This document shows, one piece after another, positions 37,584 through 50,100 of a DNA stretch of 64,000 nt (its first letter is position 1; every line of letters begins with the position of its first letter). Below the pieces are notes generated by a model. The model ran no database searches, was not told the origin of the DNA, and saw only the letters and a list, made by a program, of their open reading frames with translations. Origin of the DNA: Thelonectria olida (lineage: Eukaryota > Ascomycota > Sordariomycetes > Hypocreales > Nectriaceae); NCBI GenBank assembly GCA_020736575.1, contig JAGPYM010000013.1, positions 124,001 through 188,000 on the forward strand, written 5' to 3'. Made by a program: the position numbers and the translations under genes.

Positions 37584-38341
37584 ATGGTACGGCTGACTTT
37601 CCGGATGAACCCATTCGTGCCGTCAACTCTCGTGCTAACCATGGTCTCCCCTCTCTTAGTCTCAATCCCTGCGGCCGTACCTGCAATGTGTACGAAGCAG
37701 CTTGACAGCTGCTCTCACCCTCTCCAACTTCGCCTCCCAGACCGCCGAGCGACACAATGTTCCCGAGATTGAGGCCCAGACGTCCCCCGAGGTCCTCCTG
37801 ACACCTCTTACGATTGCGCGCAACGAGAACGAGCGTGTCCTGATCGAGCCCAGCATCAACTCAGTGCGCATCAGCATTAAGATCAAGCAGGCTGACGAGA
37901 TCGAGCACATCCTGGTACACAAGTTCACGCGATTCTTGACGCAGCGCGCCGAGTCTTTCTTTATTCTGCGGAGGAAACCCATCAAGGTCCGTGGGATCCG
38001 GATATACCCCTTACTGCTGTCATCATACCCCTGACTGACACCGCCGTTCTTAGGGTTATGACATCTCCTTCCTAATAACCAACTTCCACACCGAGGAAAT
38101 GCTCAAGCACAAGCTTGTCGACTTTATCATTCAATTTATGGAGGAGGTTGACAAGGAGATCTCTGAGATGAAGCTATTCGTGAGTCGGCCATATGTCGTC
38201 CGACTAGACCCACACTAATCATGACAACACAGTTGAACGCAAGAGCTCGATTTGTAGCCGAGTCTTTCCTGACTCCTGTAAGGATTGCCGGTTTATGGGG
38301 TTTCTATGTTATGTGCTAACGCTACCGAACAGTTTGATTAA
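37584..38341 (+). CDS. ARC19: Arp2/3 complex 20 kDa subunit (ARPC4)
   Basis: Five exons: 37584-37586 (only the ATG), 37660-37986, 38054-38179, 38233-38277 and 38333-38341 (Phe-Asp-stop). They encode 169 residues, the normal family length. The sequence follows human ARPC4 closely throughout: LRPYL near the start, [72 protein letters not shown] and [12 protein letters not shown]4 forms the structural core of the Arp2/3 complex with ARPC2 and supports branched actin nucleation at endocytic patches and hyphal tips. The ATG-only first exon is supported because the unspliced frame gives an unrelated sequence, and splicing at GTACGG...CTTAG (branch GCTAAC) yields MSQSLRPYL. Confidence 0.95.
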
Positions 38342-40576
38342 AGTAACTACCTCAACAGGTTTGAGGTCTGGAGTTTTGACTGGGAAGCTCTTACTATCGC
38401 CAAGCTTCTTGCGATTGAGGACGAGGATTCAACGATGAAGGGCCGACTTCGAGAAATGCTTAGACGAAGAACAACTTCAAACTACCACAATGGACGGACC
38501 CGGCATTGACGACATTAGACACCAAAGCTCTGCCCACCGACTGTTCCGACTTGAAATAAATACGATATGAAATGCATCCACATGTGCCTTGTCGTGTTAT
38601 GAACGCGCTGTAGACCTATCGTCTGCCGAATTTTTGTGAAAGGAACCAAGCCAGGATACATTATTCCAAGAAAGGGTGAGAACCTCGTTGTGTTTGTTGC
38701 GGTTGGTGGGGATAGTCTTAATCGGCCATCGACTCAAGAGACGTCAATGCGGCCGACTCGACATTGGAAGCAGAAGAGCGCCTCTTTTCTGACCTATGAA
38801 TGATGAGAACTCTTATTCGGCTTGAAGAGCTTGTCGATTCCATCGGATTCCAGGGTTGGTGTCTTCGGTACTCTCTGTTCGGCCGTCAACTTCATCATAA
38901 TTCCCTCACTTCTCATTGGAGCCCCTCAACTCTGAGACGGTCATTTCTACCAATTCAAGTTTCAATTGTTCAAGGTCACGCGCTGATGGCACACGCTCAT
39001 TTACTAGGGGCATGAGGAGCATGACAGACCGAAAGCCGACAAGTGTGAGCAAGTTGACGAACGTCGCCCTCGCGAATCGAGACTTGACTTCCGCATTTCT
39101 CTAGTAATTTGCTAACAATCAGTCTTACTAGTCGAGTCCGCTCGTGCTGGTCATTATGGCCAACGCTTCATGACGTTGATCTGGTGCGTATGAATGCAGT
39201 CCTGGTGATGCCGACTAACATTTCACCGCTCCTTTACAATTTCCTCACATGACATCCCCCTGCTTCACTTATATCACTTCTCCCGTCTACCTCTGAAGGC
39301 ACACTTCCATCCACTTACGGCACAGCTACATGCCTAAATCTGCCTTTCATTCTAACCATTGGCTCGAAGCAACTTTGTCTTGATCTCATTCGTCTCTGTC
39401 CTTGACAGTTACCAGCGAGTGCTGCCCAATGATTCACCCGTTCATTGTGCCAGTATAAGAGGTATCTCGCGTGGCTTCAACTTGTTAATTATTCTCCTCC
39501 TCCTTCATCACCAAAAAAACCTTCGTCGTAAATCCATTCCCCTCGGTCCTTGATATTTTGCCTGCGAGAGTTGACCAGTGATTCACCCCGTCCATCGCCC
39601 TAGCACGCGAGGTATCTCGCGCGACCTCGACTTATTGTTTGTTTTTCTCCTCCTTCATCATCACACATCCTTCATCTATACAAACTCTTCCCCTGTATTG
39701 ACAGCCAGGGTGAGAGACAACAATACTTAGGTAAGTGTGCTTACCGGGCCAGAGTCAGAGTCATCGTTGGCCCAACCACTGACAGCAGTTTCGTCCGTTC
39801 CCCCCTGGAGCAATTCTATTGTCTTCTCTCTCTATCGCATGTCGGGAGAAAGGACCCGCTTTCACCCTTCTTTTCATTTCCATTCATCGCTTCCCGCAGA
39901 GCTCTATTGTTCCTCTTCCTCCTTTGATCATCCTTACTTGCTCAATATCTCCCCACTCCCATTCACTGTCACCCGAGCAGCTGGCCACGGGGTATAAAGC
40001 AAACTCCGCCGCTTCTACTTGTTCCTCTTCTCTTCTACTCTTCTTCACAAACATTTCGCCCACCTCAGTAGCTTTCGTCTTCCACCACGGGGGTCATGCT
40101 GTGAGGATACAAGGCGAACATCTACACTGCCGTTTGTATCTCTTCCTTTCTTCCTCAACAAACGTCTCTTTCCTCCAGCCCAACGGTCTTCATTCACGAC
40201 CCTTAAGTCTGTTGGCTACTAGGGTGCTGCTCCACAGTTATCGGTGCTGTTTGCCGTCACTTCTTTCTCGTCACTACAAACCCCTCTGTCAACTAAACGT
40301 TCCAACCTCTCAACAACCCTCGTTGGGACGACTGGGTCAAACAGAGACGGCGCGTAAGGAAGCACCTTAACTTTTCATAAGGCGTCGGTAACCTACCTAA
40401 GAACTACTGGACACCCCCTAAGTGCTGTAGGTAAGTTCTGTTTAGGGTCGCGATGCGATAGCTCGCAGTCGCGTGGCTTCGTTTTTCTCGTTTGCTCTAT
40501 CTTTCGTCTGAATGGAATGCCAAAGCTCGGATCAATCTTGGATAATAGCTGACGGACTGGGTGGCAGGTCGTCACG
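38342..40576. other. 2.2-kb upstream region of the quasi-RRM gene
   Basis: No gene was recognised. From about 39.2 to 40.3 kb the plus strand is CT-rich, like the upstream leader of the plus-strand gene starting at 40577. It contains a diverged tandem duplication, listed separately. Confidence 0.45.
39387..39682 (+). repeat. Diverged ~148-bp tandem duplication
   Basis: Unit A (about 39387-39534) and unit B (about 39535-39682) share colinear blocks: GTCCTTGA, GCGAG, TGATTCACCC, GAGGTATCTCGCG and CTCCTCCTTCATCA. They are offset by about 148 bp and diverged in between. A partial third copy may start at about 39687 (CCTGTATTGACAG). The boundaries are approximate. Confidence 0.6.
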
Positions 40577-43500
40577 ATGTCGTTGAACCCCGGGTATATT
40601 GTCGGGCCGTCTCGAGAGCCAAGTCCCTTTACCGGAGCCGAAGCTGTATTTATTCCTCGCAGCGCTCAGCAAGCCAACGATGCCACTCAGACCAGCGATC
40701 TGTCCCAGCCCAACGGTGCGTATCAAGTCGACAGTGCATACCAGGTGAATGGTTTCAGCCAGCCGAATGACTACAACCAGGCGAGTGGCTACAACCAAGA
40801 GAATGACACCAGCCAGATCAATGAAGATGATTCCTTCTACGAGGTAGCTTCAGGCTCCCCATCTGGGCCTGCTGGTCACAACACCCCTCGAAATGGACTC
40901 ATTGTCCCGAGACAAACAGCCCCTGAGGCTGAGTCCTGGGTCATTTCTGCTCAACATGCATTGGAGAATGCACTGGCTGTACGCGTTTGGGCTTCCTTTC
41001 CGTGGGTGATTTATTGCAATTGCTGACTATTTGCAGGCCGCTCAAAGGAACGACATGGCTGCGGCTACTGCGGCGTCCCCCCCTGTTGACCCCTACACTG
41101 CTGGGTATAGCCGCGTGCCTCAGAATAGCCCTGCTATCGATGCTTCAAGTATAACTACGGCCTCTTAGATGGATGGCCATCTCAACAGCATATATGGCAG
41201 CAGCAACGCATCTACCAATGGTAGTGCTCACTCTGATATCCAGCATGTCAACGGAGCCAACGGTAGCACCCACGGGCTGACATCATACCCTCCTCCAAAT
41301 GGTGCTGGGCATGTTCCAGGAACCGTCGGTTCCGTCAACGGAGTTCTAGCCTCCAACCAAGGGGTTAATGGTTATGCTCAAGTGCACACAGGTCATTCCA
41401 ATGGTGTCACCAATTCTGTCCAGGCAGTGAACGGGTACCCCCATGCTGCCACTGGCCAAGTGAACGGAGCCGATGGCTCTCAAGTCACGGCCAACCATCC
41501 ACAAGGCGGTGCTGATGACACTCAACCAGTTATCGTGCCATTCCAGGGAGTTGTCGTGTCTGAGCAAGAACCTTCCTTCAACCCACAGGACTCCCGCGAC
41601 CCTGCTCGACAGGCAACTATCGTCCCTCTTGGGCAAACTCAATATGTCTCCCCGGCTCCTCAAGTACCCAACACTCGCCCCCAACGTCCTTCTCGACCTG
41701 GTCGAACTGTCCCAGCTGGTAACTCTGGGCTGGCTCAAGGATCTGCTCCCTTTAACCAAGTCCCTACAAACATTCAGCAGACAAACCAGATGCCGCAAAC
41801 GACGGCCCCTGGTCGACAATCGGCCGGTCAGACTCGTGGCCCTGCGTCTTCTGCAAACACTCGTCCTACTTCCGCTGGCGGACGCAACTCTGGCAACCAG
41901 AACAGCAACCCTTCAGGCACCCGACGTGCTCCTTTGTCCGCCCCGACTGGTCCCCGCGTGGCTCCAGCTCAGAATAGAGCACCCCCGAATCGTCCCTTTC
42001 GACCGCCTACTGGCCCTGCCGCCCAGACTCACACCGGCTTCCGAGGCCACACCACTTCGAGTCGTCCTGGACGCGGAATCCCACACAGCCAGTCGTATCA
42101 ACACATTCCTCAGACTCGCTCGATGGAGTCGATCCCCGAGGTCGAATCGCCCCAGCTAAAGGCGGGGGGCCTGTCCTCCTTGCTGCTGCCACAGAGTCAT
42201 TCTCTCCAGACGATCCATCAGGGCCAAGTTGCCTACGCTTTCGCCCAGGCTCAACCCATGCAGGTGAACCCCAAGGTTCAAGCTGCCCAGCCTGTCCAGC
42301 ATGAGTCCGCTCCTCAGATGGTGATGCAAGCTCAGCCTGTCCAGATGCTTCCCCAGAGCCAATCTTTTACCGCGATTCCCCAGGCCGGCGCTTATCAGTT
42401 CATTCCGCACAGTTATTCGGCTCACTCCGTTCTTCAAACCCAGTCTTTCCAGCCAGTTGAGCAGTACCAAGCCGCAAGCCCTGTTCCTCAACTGCAAACC
42501 TTCTACCACCCGCAGGGCCAGTACGTGCAAGGCATCCCCCACAGCTATACCGTCCAGAATCTGCAGCAGCAGGTGCTCAGCCCTGGTGGAACCGCTCAGC
42601 ATTTCAAGGATGGCTTCGTCGCCAGCCCCCTGGTCACTAGAGAGAACGTCGAACGGGTCAGCGAACCTCGGAACTGTGCACCGACGACGGCGGGTTTGTC
42701 AGTTGTAAACGCGCCTCCCCCGAAATTTGCGTTAGCCGTGAATCATGCTCCATCTCAGGCCGACGTCCAGAGCCAGGATCCGTTTGTCTCTCCGCGGAGA
42801 ATTCATGCACCTCGGGGACTCAATTCCCAAGCACCAGAACCCTCTCGAGCGCTCGTTCCCTACCAAACTGCTGACAACCCTGTGGCCACCTTCAACATGG
42901 GCGATTTGATCGAAGCCGTGCCTGGGTATAACCCCATTCAGCCGTCCGAGAAGCTCCAGTCGATTCGGAACACACCTACCGGGCGCCCGTCGGTTGAGCA
43001 GGCTATGAATTCCGCCAACTTTCCCTTCGTTGACGGACCGCGACAGGCAGCCCCCAAGAACAACGGAGTCATCAAGCTGAAGAATGTGAGTCCTCTATAG
43101 TCTTGGGAATACTCGGGCCCGCAACCACTGCTAACACATTTCAGATTCCTTTTTCCACCAGCCGCTCTGAGATCATCGCCTTCTTGGGCCGCAACAGCAA
43201 GATTCTGAACGACTCGGAGGAGCCCGTCCACATCATCATGGATAAGGCAACAAGCAAGACCATGGATGCCTATGTTGAGTTCCACACCCTCGCTGATGCT
43301 ATGAGATCTGCCGAACGACACCATCAGAACTTGCTCAACGGGCGCACCAGCCGTCTTGGTGACCGTCCAATCGAGGTTGAACTCTCCAGCCAGGGCAGTT
43401 TGATGAAGGATCTGTTCCCTCATGCCAGAGGCGTTCTCTGGGATGGACCACACCCAAAGCTCAAGCGCCACAATCCTCGGGAGCCCTGGAACAACTTCAA

Positions 43501-44284
43501 GGGGTTCATCAATGTTGAGGAAATGACCATGCTTGTCAAGCACGTCGAGGTCCCTCATCGTGTACGTACCATACAACTCCGTGACATCTTCTTTAACTAA
43601 CTCCAGCAGTCTCCTTTCTCCAAGGAATGCCCCCAGCGCCCTTACGAGTGCCTCATCAGCACCCTCTGCAAGTTCCCGTGGCAGATGACTGCTCACATCA
43701 CCATTGTCCAGCGACAGGCCATCTACAAGGCCACCCGCGAGCTCATCATCATCTTGAAGAGAGCGGTGGAACGAGGAGATGACGTTATCAACGTGAGCCC
43801 CCAGCTGTTCAAGCGAGTCTATTCCGTCGCACTCCGCTGCCAGGGACTCAGCATCCTCATGAAGGACGACCTTGCTTTCGTCGCCGGCGTTTCTCGCGAG
43901 GTCGCTGCTCGTGACTTTGGGCTACCTCTTTATGCCGACCGCTGGACTCACCAGTACGCTCTTGTGCCCAAGCCCGGCATGCCTCTTGACGTCGTTGAGG
44001 TAAGTACTGACGTGGCTCTACTTTTTAATTTGACATTAATAATATGGCAGTACTACATTGGATTGGTCCGCGAGCAGTCTGAGCGAGACCTCTTCCAACG
44101 AAATCTCAACGAGAGAACCCAGATCCAGGAGAAGGCCAAGTACACCCAGATGCATTAGGGATACTTCTGGGTCGAACTTGGCTACATCCAGGGCCCTCTC
44201 TTTGATCAGATGACCTTGGCTCAGTGCGCTCACTACGAACTTTCGGCCATTGAGCGAATTCTCACACGTGCTCTTACTCGTTGA
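40577..44284 (+). CDS. Large quasi-RRM RNA-binding-like protein with two in-frame TAG codons
   Basis: Five exons: 40577-40978, 41037-43085, 43145-43561, 43610-43999 (or 43607; NAGNAG acceptor) and 44051-44284. All splice joins keep one frame. The frame contains TAG at 41166 (codon 178) and TAG at 44156 (codon 1122), both followed by clearly coding sequence to the TGA at 44284. Codons 1-830 are low-complexity (Asn/Gly/Gln/Ser, then Pro/Gln-rich). The region from IPFSTSRSEIIAFLG to LFP resembles an RRM-type fold with the DRPIEVELSSQ ending. A conserved-looking helical C-terminal region follows (SPFSKECPQRPYECL, YADRWTHQYAL, GYFWVELGYI, FDQMTLAQCAHYE). RNA binding is inferred from the RRM-like part. 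Read conventionally, the first TAG leaves a 177-residue peptide; translation from 41169 would end at the second TAG. A recent pseudogene, sequence error or readthrough are all possible. Confidence 0.7.
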
Positions 44285-45885
44285 TCCAGCACCATCCGGA
44301 CTCCAGAGTTTGGCTCACCAATATGAGCAGTTGCAAGACTCGGAACCTTCGGGGACGTTTCCATTTTGCGGCCTGTGGGTTTACCTTGACCAAGTCACCA
44401 CGTTTCTTTGCAGTTTCTTTTTTTCGCTTCTGATTTTACGGGGGATGCAGTCAACCCTCGCGACCAACGATACCAGGCACCTTTGCCACGGCACCCTTTT
44501 TCTGCTTGGCCACTTTTGATACCCATCAACTCAACTCACAACGGACGTGCGGGGGATGTATGTGTATGCTTTGGGGGATGGGGTTTCAGCGAAATGAATG
44601 ATTCGAGTTGGGGTTATGGAACAATGGCTCTCACACAGTGAGACATGGATACGGCATGAGTTTTTTACTGAAGTTTCGAAGGTCGAGTTAGTTATCACAG
44701 GTTGCAGATGGAACAAAGGGTATTTTAGCAACTGCTTGAGGCCTCCGGATGACTGTGGCGTGCTGTGACTTGTTGGATGTTGAGAGACAGGTTGACAGGT
44801 TGTGGTGCTAGAGCCATGAGGTACCTAGGTAGGTATGCATGTGCGCGATCACGTGATAGGCAGCATATCCCTTTTAGCTCATCAGTATGAGTGCTGTAGA
44901 TGAAGAAGGACCTCGAACGCTAGGACTTTGGGATAAAGGATCTACAGCCTTCTCCTTATTCATTAATAAATGCTTGTTTGTCAAGAGATAATTAGAACGA
45001 AATTAGACAAGTTGAAAGGTTTCGCCGTTGGCCAGCCACAATGAGTTGGATGGAACCCGCGTGAGATCAAACAATCTCAACCCCTGGCATGAGACATGCA
45101 AAGGTGAAACGCTCGAAATAACGGGCGGTGACGGCAAACGGGTTCCGGGAGCGTGCATTGTTACGTACGAAGTAACTACCGCGAGTACAAAGGAACGGCA
45201 TGAGATGGAATGGAACGCACATGGACGCATTAAATGCAGAAGTCGCCCCTTGACACCCGACGAATATGTCGCCGGGTGTTAAAAACTAATTAATTATAGG
45301 GTAGTTCCGAATCGAGGCATCAACGCATTGTTAGTGGCAGCAAGCATTAAGCCGGGAGCCAGCAGGGTTCAAGCGGTGCTCTGTGCGCGCATGGCGGGAG
45401 CCGGGGCGAGACGATAGTCAAGAGACCCCCCGCGGACCCCTGAGAGCAAGCCGCTGGAACCCCGGACGATAGGGCTCCCCGACTGGCATGCGCAGGTTGC
45501 CGCGTTGCTTGGGGAGCTCATTCATCAATCTCTCGTGTCTCGCTCGCGGTCGGGAAACCAAACAAACGACAACAACCATCATCCTAGCAAACACTCTCTC
45601 CCGTTTTTGCATTATTTTTTTATTTTTTATTTTTACTTTTTTAATCCTCGTCTCGAGTCAAACCGGCACCACGTTAAACAAGCGTCTTGTTTCGCCGTCA
45701 AACCTTTGTTTTGTTGCCGGCTGGCTCTTCCCCTTTTCATCACCCCATCTTGCATCGCCGTGATCGGAATCACTTCAAGCTTCCTAGGTTCTCGACGGAA
45801 AGCGTAACAAACCTATCACAACCTTTCATCACGTTCACTCTTTCTGCCCTTTCAACTACACCCCCCTATTCGCACTCTCATCAAA
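44285..45885. other. Intergenic region between quasi-RRM gene and SFH5
   Basis: 1.6 kb. It contains a near-palindromic TACCTAGGTAGGTA at about 44822, a T-rich, CT-rich leader at 45.6-45.9 kb upstream of SFH5, and no ATG-started gene that I can support. Confidence 0.45.
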
Positions 45886-47173
45886 ATGGCTGCTGAACAG
45901 GACAAGACTGTTGCTGCTGTCCCTGCGGAAGCTCCCGTGGCACCCGCGTTGGACGTCAAGCCCGTCCAAGACAAGGCTGTAGATGCGCCGGCCGATGAAA
46001 AGGTTTTGGACAACGCTGAAGACAAGGCTGCCACCGAGCCTGTTGCTGAGGCTCCTCCTGCCGAGGCTCCTGTTGAGAAGCCCGCCGAGAAGCCCGTCGA
46101 GACGCCTCTCACAAAGCTCAATGCTCGTCTCGCAGACATCACGGCCAAGGCCGGCCATAGTGAGATGTGGGGAGTCGAGCTGTCCAACCTCGACCACGTC
46201 CCCACCACTGTCGTCCTTCAGAAGTTCCTCCGTGCCAACAACAACGATGTCGCTCTCGCCGAGAAGCAGCTCAGTGACGCTCTCGCCTGGCGCAAGAAGA
46301 TGAACCCTGCTGCCTTGGTGACCCAGACCTTTGACAAGAAGAAGTTCAACGACCTGGGCTTCATCACCATCCACAAGGCCGACGATGGTAAGGAGACCAT
46401 CATCACCTGGAACATCTACGGCGCTGTCAAGGACAATAAGGCCACTTTCGGCGATGTCGACGAGTAAGTTTTAGTCTCTCATTTCACATTCGATGAGCGA
46501 TCCCTAACCAACACCGTCTGTCAGGTTCATCAAGTGGCGCGCTGCTATTATGGAGCTCAGCGTCCAGAAGCTGAACCTGGCTGCCGTCACCGCGCCCATC
46601 CCCGAGGGCGGCGAGGACCCTTACCAGATGATCCAGGTCCACGACTACATGAGCGTCAGCTTCTTCCGCATGGACCCCGCCGTCAAGGCCGCCAGTAAGG
46701 AGACCATTGCCGTCTTCTCCATGGCCTACCCTGAGCTTCTCGCCCACAAGTACTTTGTCAACGTCCCCGCCATCATGGGCTGGATGTTTGGCGCCATGAA
46801 GCTCTTCCTTGCTCCCGCCACGCTGCGCAAGTTCCACCCTATGAGCTCTGGCACTTCGCTTGTCAACGAGCTCAAGAGCATTGCCTCGACTCTGCCCAAG
46901 GAGTACGGCGGTCAGGGACCCAGCGCCAAGGAGGGTCTCTCTATTGCCCTGGCGGATGCTGTGGAGGAGCCCAAGGAGGAGTCCAAGCCTGCTGAGGCGG
47001 TCGCTGATAAGCCCGCCGAGACTACGCTTGTCGACCGTACTAAGCCCGCCGAAGAGGCCAAGCCTGTTGAAGTCGCGCCTGTCGAAGAGCCCAAGGCCGT
47101 CGAGGTGCTCAAGCCCATTGAGGAGGCCAAGGCTGAGGAGGCTAAGCCTGCCGAGGAGACTAAGACGGCCTAA
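45886..47173 (+). CDS. SFH5: SFH5-type Sec14 phosphatidylinositol transfer protein
   Basis: Two exons, 45886-46463 and 46525-47173 (intron 61 bp, GTAAGT...GTCAG), encode 408 residues. After an Ala/Pro/Glu/Lys-rich N-terminus (residues 1-75) come the CRAL-TRIO N-terminal helices (VVLQKFLRANNNDVALAEKQL) and the Sec14 lipid-binding domain (about 150-335), with TWNIYGAVKD, FGDVDEFIKWRAAIMELS, PYQMIQVHDYMSVSFFRMDP and VNVPAIMGWMF. These match fungal Sfh5, which carries phosphatidylinositol between membranes, acts at ER-plasma-membrane contacts, and in yeast has been shown to bind heme. The tail (about 340-408) consists of KPAEEAK-like repeats rich in Glu, Lys, Pro and Val and is longer than in most relatives. 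The ATG (AAAATGGCT) is the first in frame. Confidence 0.93.
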
Positions 47174-50100
47174 GTGCCAGTCACAAGGAGACTCGGGGAT
47201 TTAATCCAAAGACTTGAAATGGCGGATAAGATGGGAGATGCCAATGTCGTCGTTCATCTAAACGTTGCTAGTGGAGAGAAAAATGTTCGCAGGTAACCTG
47301 GCCAGGGTTGTCGTCCGTCAGTGGGCCTGGCCTGGAGGGCCGGCGACCTCCAAATCGGCCACGAGTGTACGTGCGTGAGTGTTTATAATGTTGCCAGACA
47401 AATACCCCCAGTTTGATTTCGCGTGCGCGCCTACAGAGAGAGAGAGGGAGGGAGAGAAATCCACTACTCGGATCGGGACGCACCATTTGCCTAATTAGAT
47501 GTGAGCATAGGTAGTGCTTTCTACTATAAGTTGAATTTTGGCGCAAACCTATTTGACTGCGTGATGAGTGATGCTATTGAAAGATATATTCCTTGGCGAC
47601 GTGGACGCGTGTAGGGAGGGTTCTGCAGGCTAGAGACCTGGGGAGCGGGTGGGTGACCTTTGGATGGCCTTCTGCCTAAGCATACGGATACGGCAATGCG
47701 GTCAGTGATTTCATTCTCCATTACGCGTGAGACATGGTGATGTGATTGCCGGACTCATTGTCTTTCAAGTTCGGGAAGCGGTGAAAGGGTGGTCCAGGTG
47801 TGTTTCTCGCAGAGATGCAGCACCCGTTGCGTCACGTGGAGTGAACACCATCTGTCTAAGTCGAGTCTTTTCAAGTGAGGTCAGGATGAAAGTAATTTTG
47901 CCACTGATGACGGCAAGGCTGCGATGTTGCCATCAGGGTCACTTTTGGCCGGGAGTGAGTGAAACCCTGGTCCGAAGGATACGAGTGTCGAGTACATGAT
48001 GCGTTGGAACCACAGCGCGTATCAGCCAGGTTGACCAAAATTACCAACCGTTGAAGGAAGGTCACTGGCCCTTTTCTGTGCGGTAATATTTCTTTTTGGA
48101 AGATGCTCTGCATATTTAATCTGCGAGTGACTTGTGGCCCTGAGGCATCATTGGGCTCCCGGCGCACCTCCGGAAAGTCATGTCCTCGAGGGTGCATTAC
48201 TACCACATCATGTCGACGTCTGGGGTCGATAAAAGTTCCAACTTGAGCGATGAGCATTTTTGCCTGTATGAGGATGCTGTGATGCGGTTGTCAAGTTCAC
48301 CTTGTTTGAGTGATTGATGTTGCTCTCAGCCATGGCGAGGCATCACACATGTGCCAGGAAAGATGGCATTGGCCCAGATTCCATCACTCTCACTCGGCAG
48401 CAAGGAATGGAACGAAATCATCATTTTAAAGACTGGATGGCATTTCACCCAATGGCACTCAAAATTTGACAGTGCCGCAAAGCCCAGGCAGCAAGTCAGT
48501 GTCGGTCCTCGTCTGGGGAGTTGCTGAGGTGAGATGCGGTGGTCCCTCAGACACGCGGTCGGCGAGGCTGCTATATCATTCTCACTGTAGATACGCAGTA
48601 GACACGTAGCAGAGGCGATATTGACTGTTGTCCGAGGCAGGCGCGTGTGATTTGCCAGTCCTCGGGTCTACGGCTTCGAGATTATCCGAAGGGTGAAGGT
48701 GTTGACTCTTCCGAGGTCCTCTCCCTTGCGGTGCGTCGACCAGGCAGCGGGCCATTTACACGGACGGCCATACACGACAATCGGATGGACATGGAGATAG
48801 TAGGCCACAGGAGATACATATGGCCGTCGAGCCAAGTCATTGAGTGGCTGCTTGGCCCATTAGGCCTGGCTGCGAGAGTCGAGAAGCGGAGGTTGATAAC
48901 CGGGGGTCGATGAATGGGTGGTGGTGGTGGTGGTCGCGGGCGGAGGCGTGAACAAGAGGGGAGTTTCTCAGAGTCTAGACTGAGCGATTTCCCGGGCAAA
49001 ACCGCCACAACTGGCCTGTCGAGACTCGCAATGGAAACAAAATGTGTGCGAGTAGGCTGCAATTCTTTTCGCCTAGATTTAATGTGCGAGTTTTGCATAG
49101 TGGCCGGATTGACTTGGAGTGTTGTTTCTCCGAGTCAGACATGCGAGATTCGCCCAATGACGAGAGCATGACAACTCGTGCATAACATGACGGCTATCCA
49201 AACGAGACAATGGGTGAACGGAAGAATGATAATGGAGTAAACGGTTGACAAGAGGCTATCGAGAAAGCAGTTGACAGAGCCTTAGAGAGCGATTCTGTGC
49301 ACATGTTCGCATCTTATTATTCCCCCCTCGGCGTTTGTTCTAAATGGAAGGCAAGCAGAAGCTGAGGCAAAAGGAAGGGACCCAACTTTGCCAGCCATGC
49401 ACTTTTCTTACAAAAACAAAGCCCCGGCCCGTCACCTTATTTTTTCCCTTCTACATCAACTCCTCCATCTCTCAGCGCTGGGCTCAAGGTACTTTTCGTT
49501 CTTTGTGTACCAGTTGTTATTGGGGCGCGTTGTTAATCACCATCTTCTTCTTGTTCTTCACTCGACTTGTTCCGTTTTGTGCCTTTCGAAGCACAAGGAA
49601 CGCGTTCGTCCCCTTTGTTCTCTAGTTCTTCTTCTTTCTACCTATTCTCTCTCTCCTCCTTCTCCCTCGCGTGAGAAGACGAGGCGTGTGGCTACATATT
49701 TCAGCTCGGTCCAACACCGCCGCCCAGCGCATCAACCCCCAGCTCGCGAAGAGAAACAACCTCTTTCCGCGTGCGAGGAGAACGCTTTCTTCTCTGGCAC
49801 TATTCTGGTCCATCGAGAAGAAGCCACCCGTTTTTTTGTCTTTGGCTCTTTTATTCGTCTTCGACTTTCCATTTCCGAACTTTTCCCTTTCTTAATAACT
49901 CTATCTTCTCTCCCTCCTCTCTCTCTCCATATCAACCCCCCCTTTTCTCTCTCTCTCACCCAACTTCCTCCATACATCCTCCTCCTCCTCCTCCTCCTCC
50001 ACAGTCCACGCATCAACAACACCCGCGTTCTTGTTGATCACCTACCTGCCTATTTTATTGCCGTGTTCCCGCCGGCGCGAAAGAAGGGGTGACAGGACCC

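Noticed and set aside
41169..43100. Independent gene starting at ATG 41169
   Set aside because: It is in frame with the preceding exon, has the same low-complexity style, and its apparent end is intron sequence after a GTGAGT donor. Kept as part of the larger gene, though independent initiation cannot be excluded.
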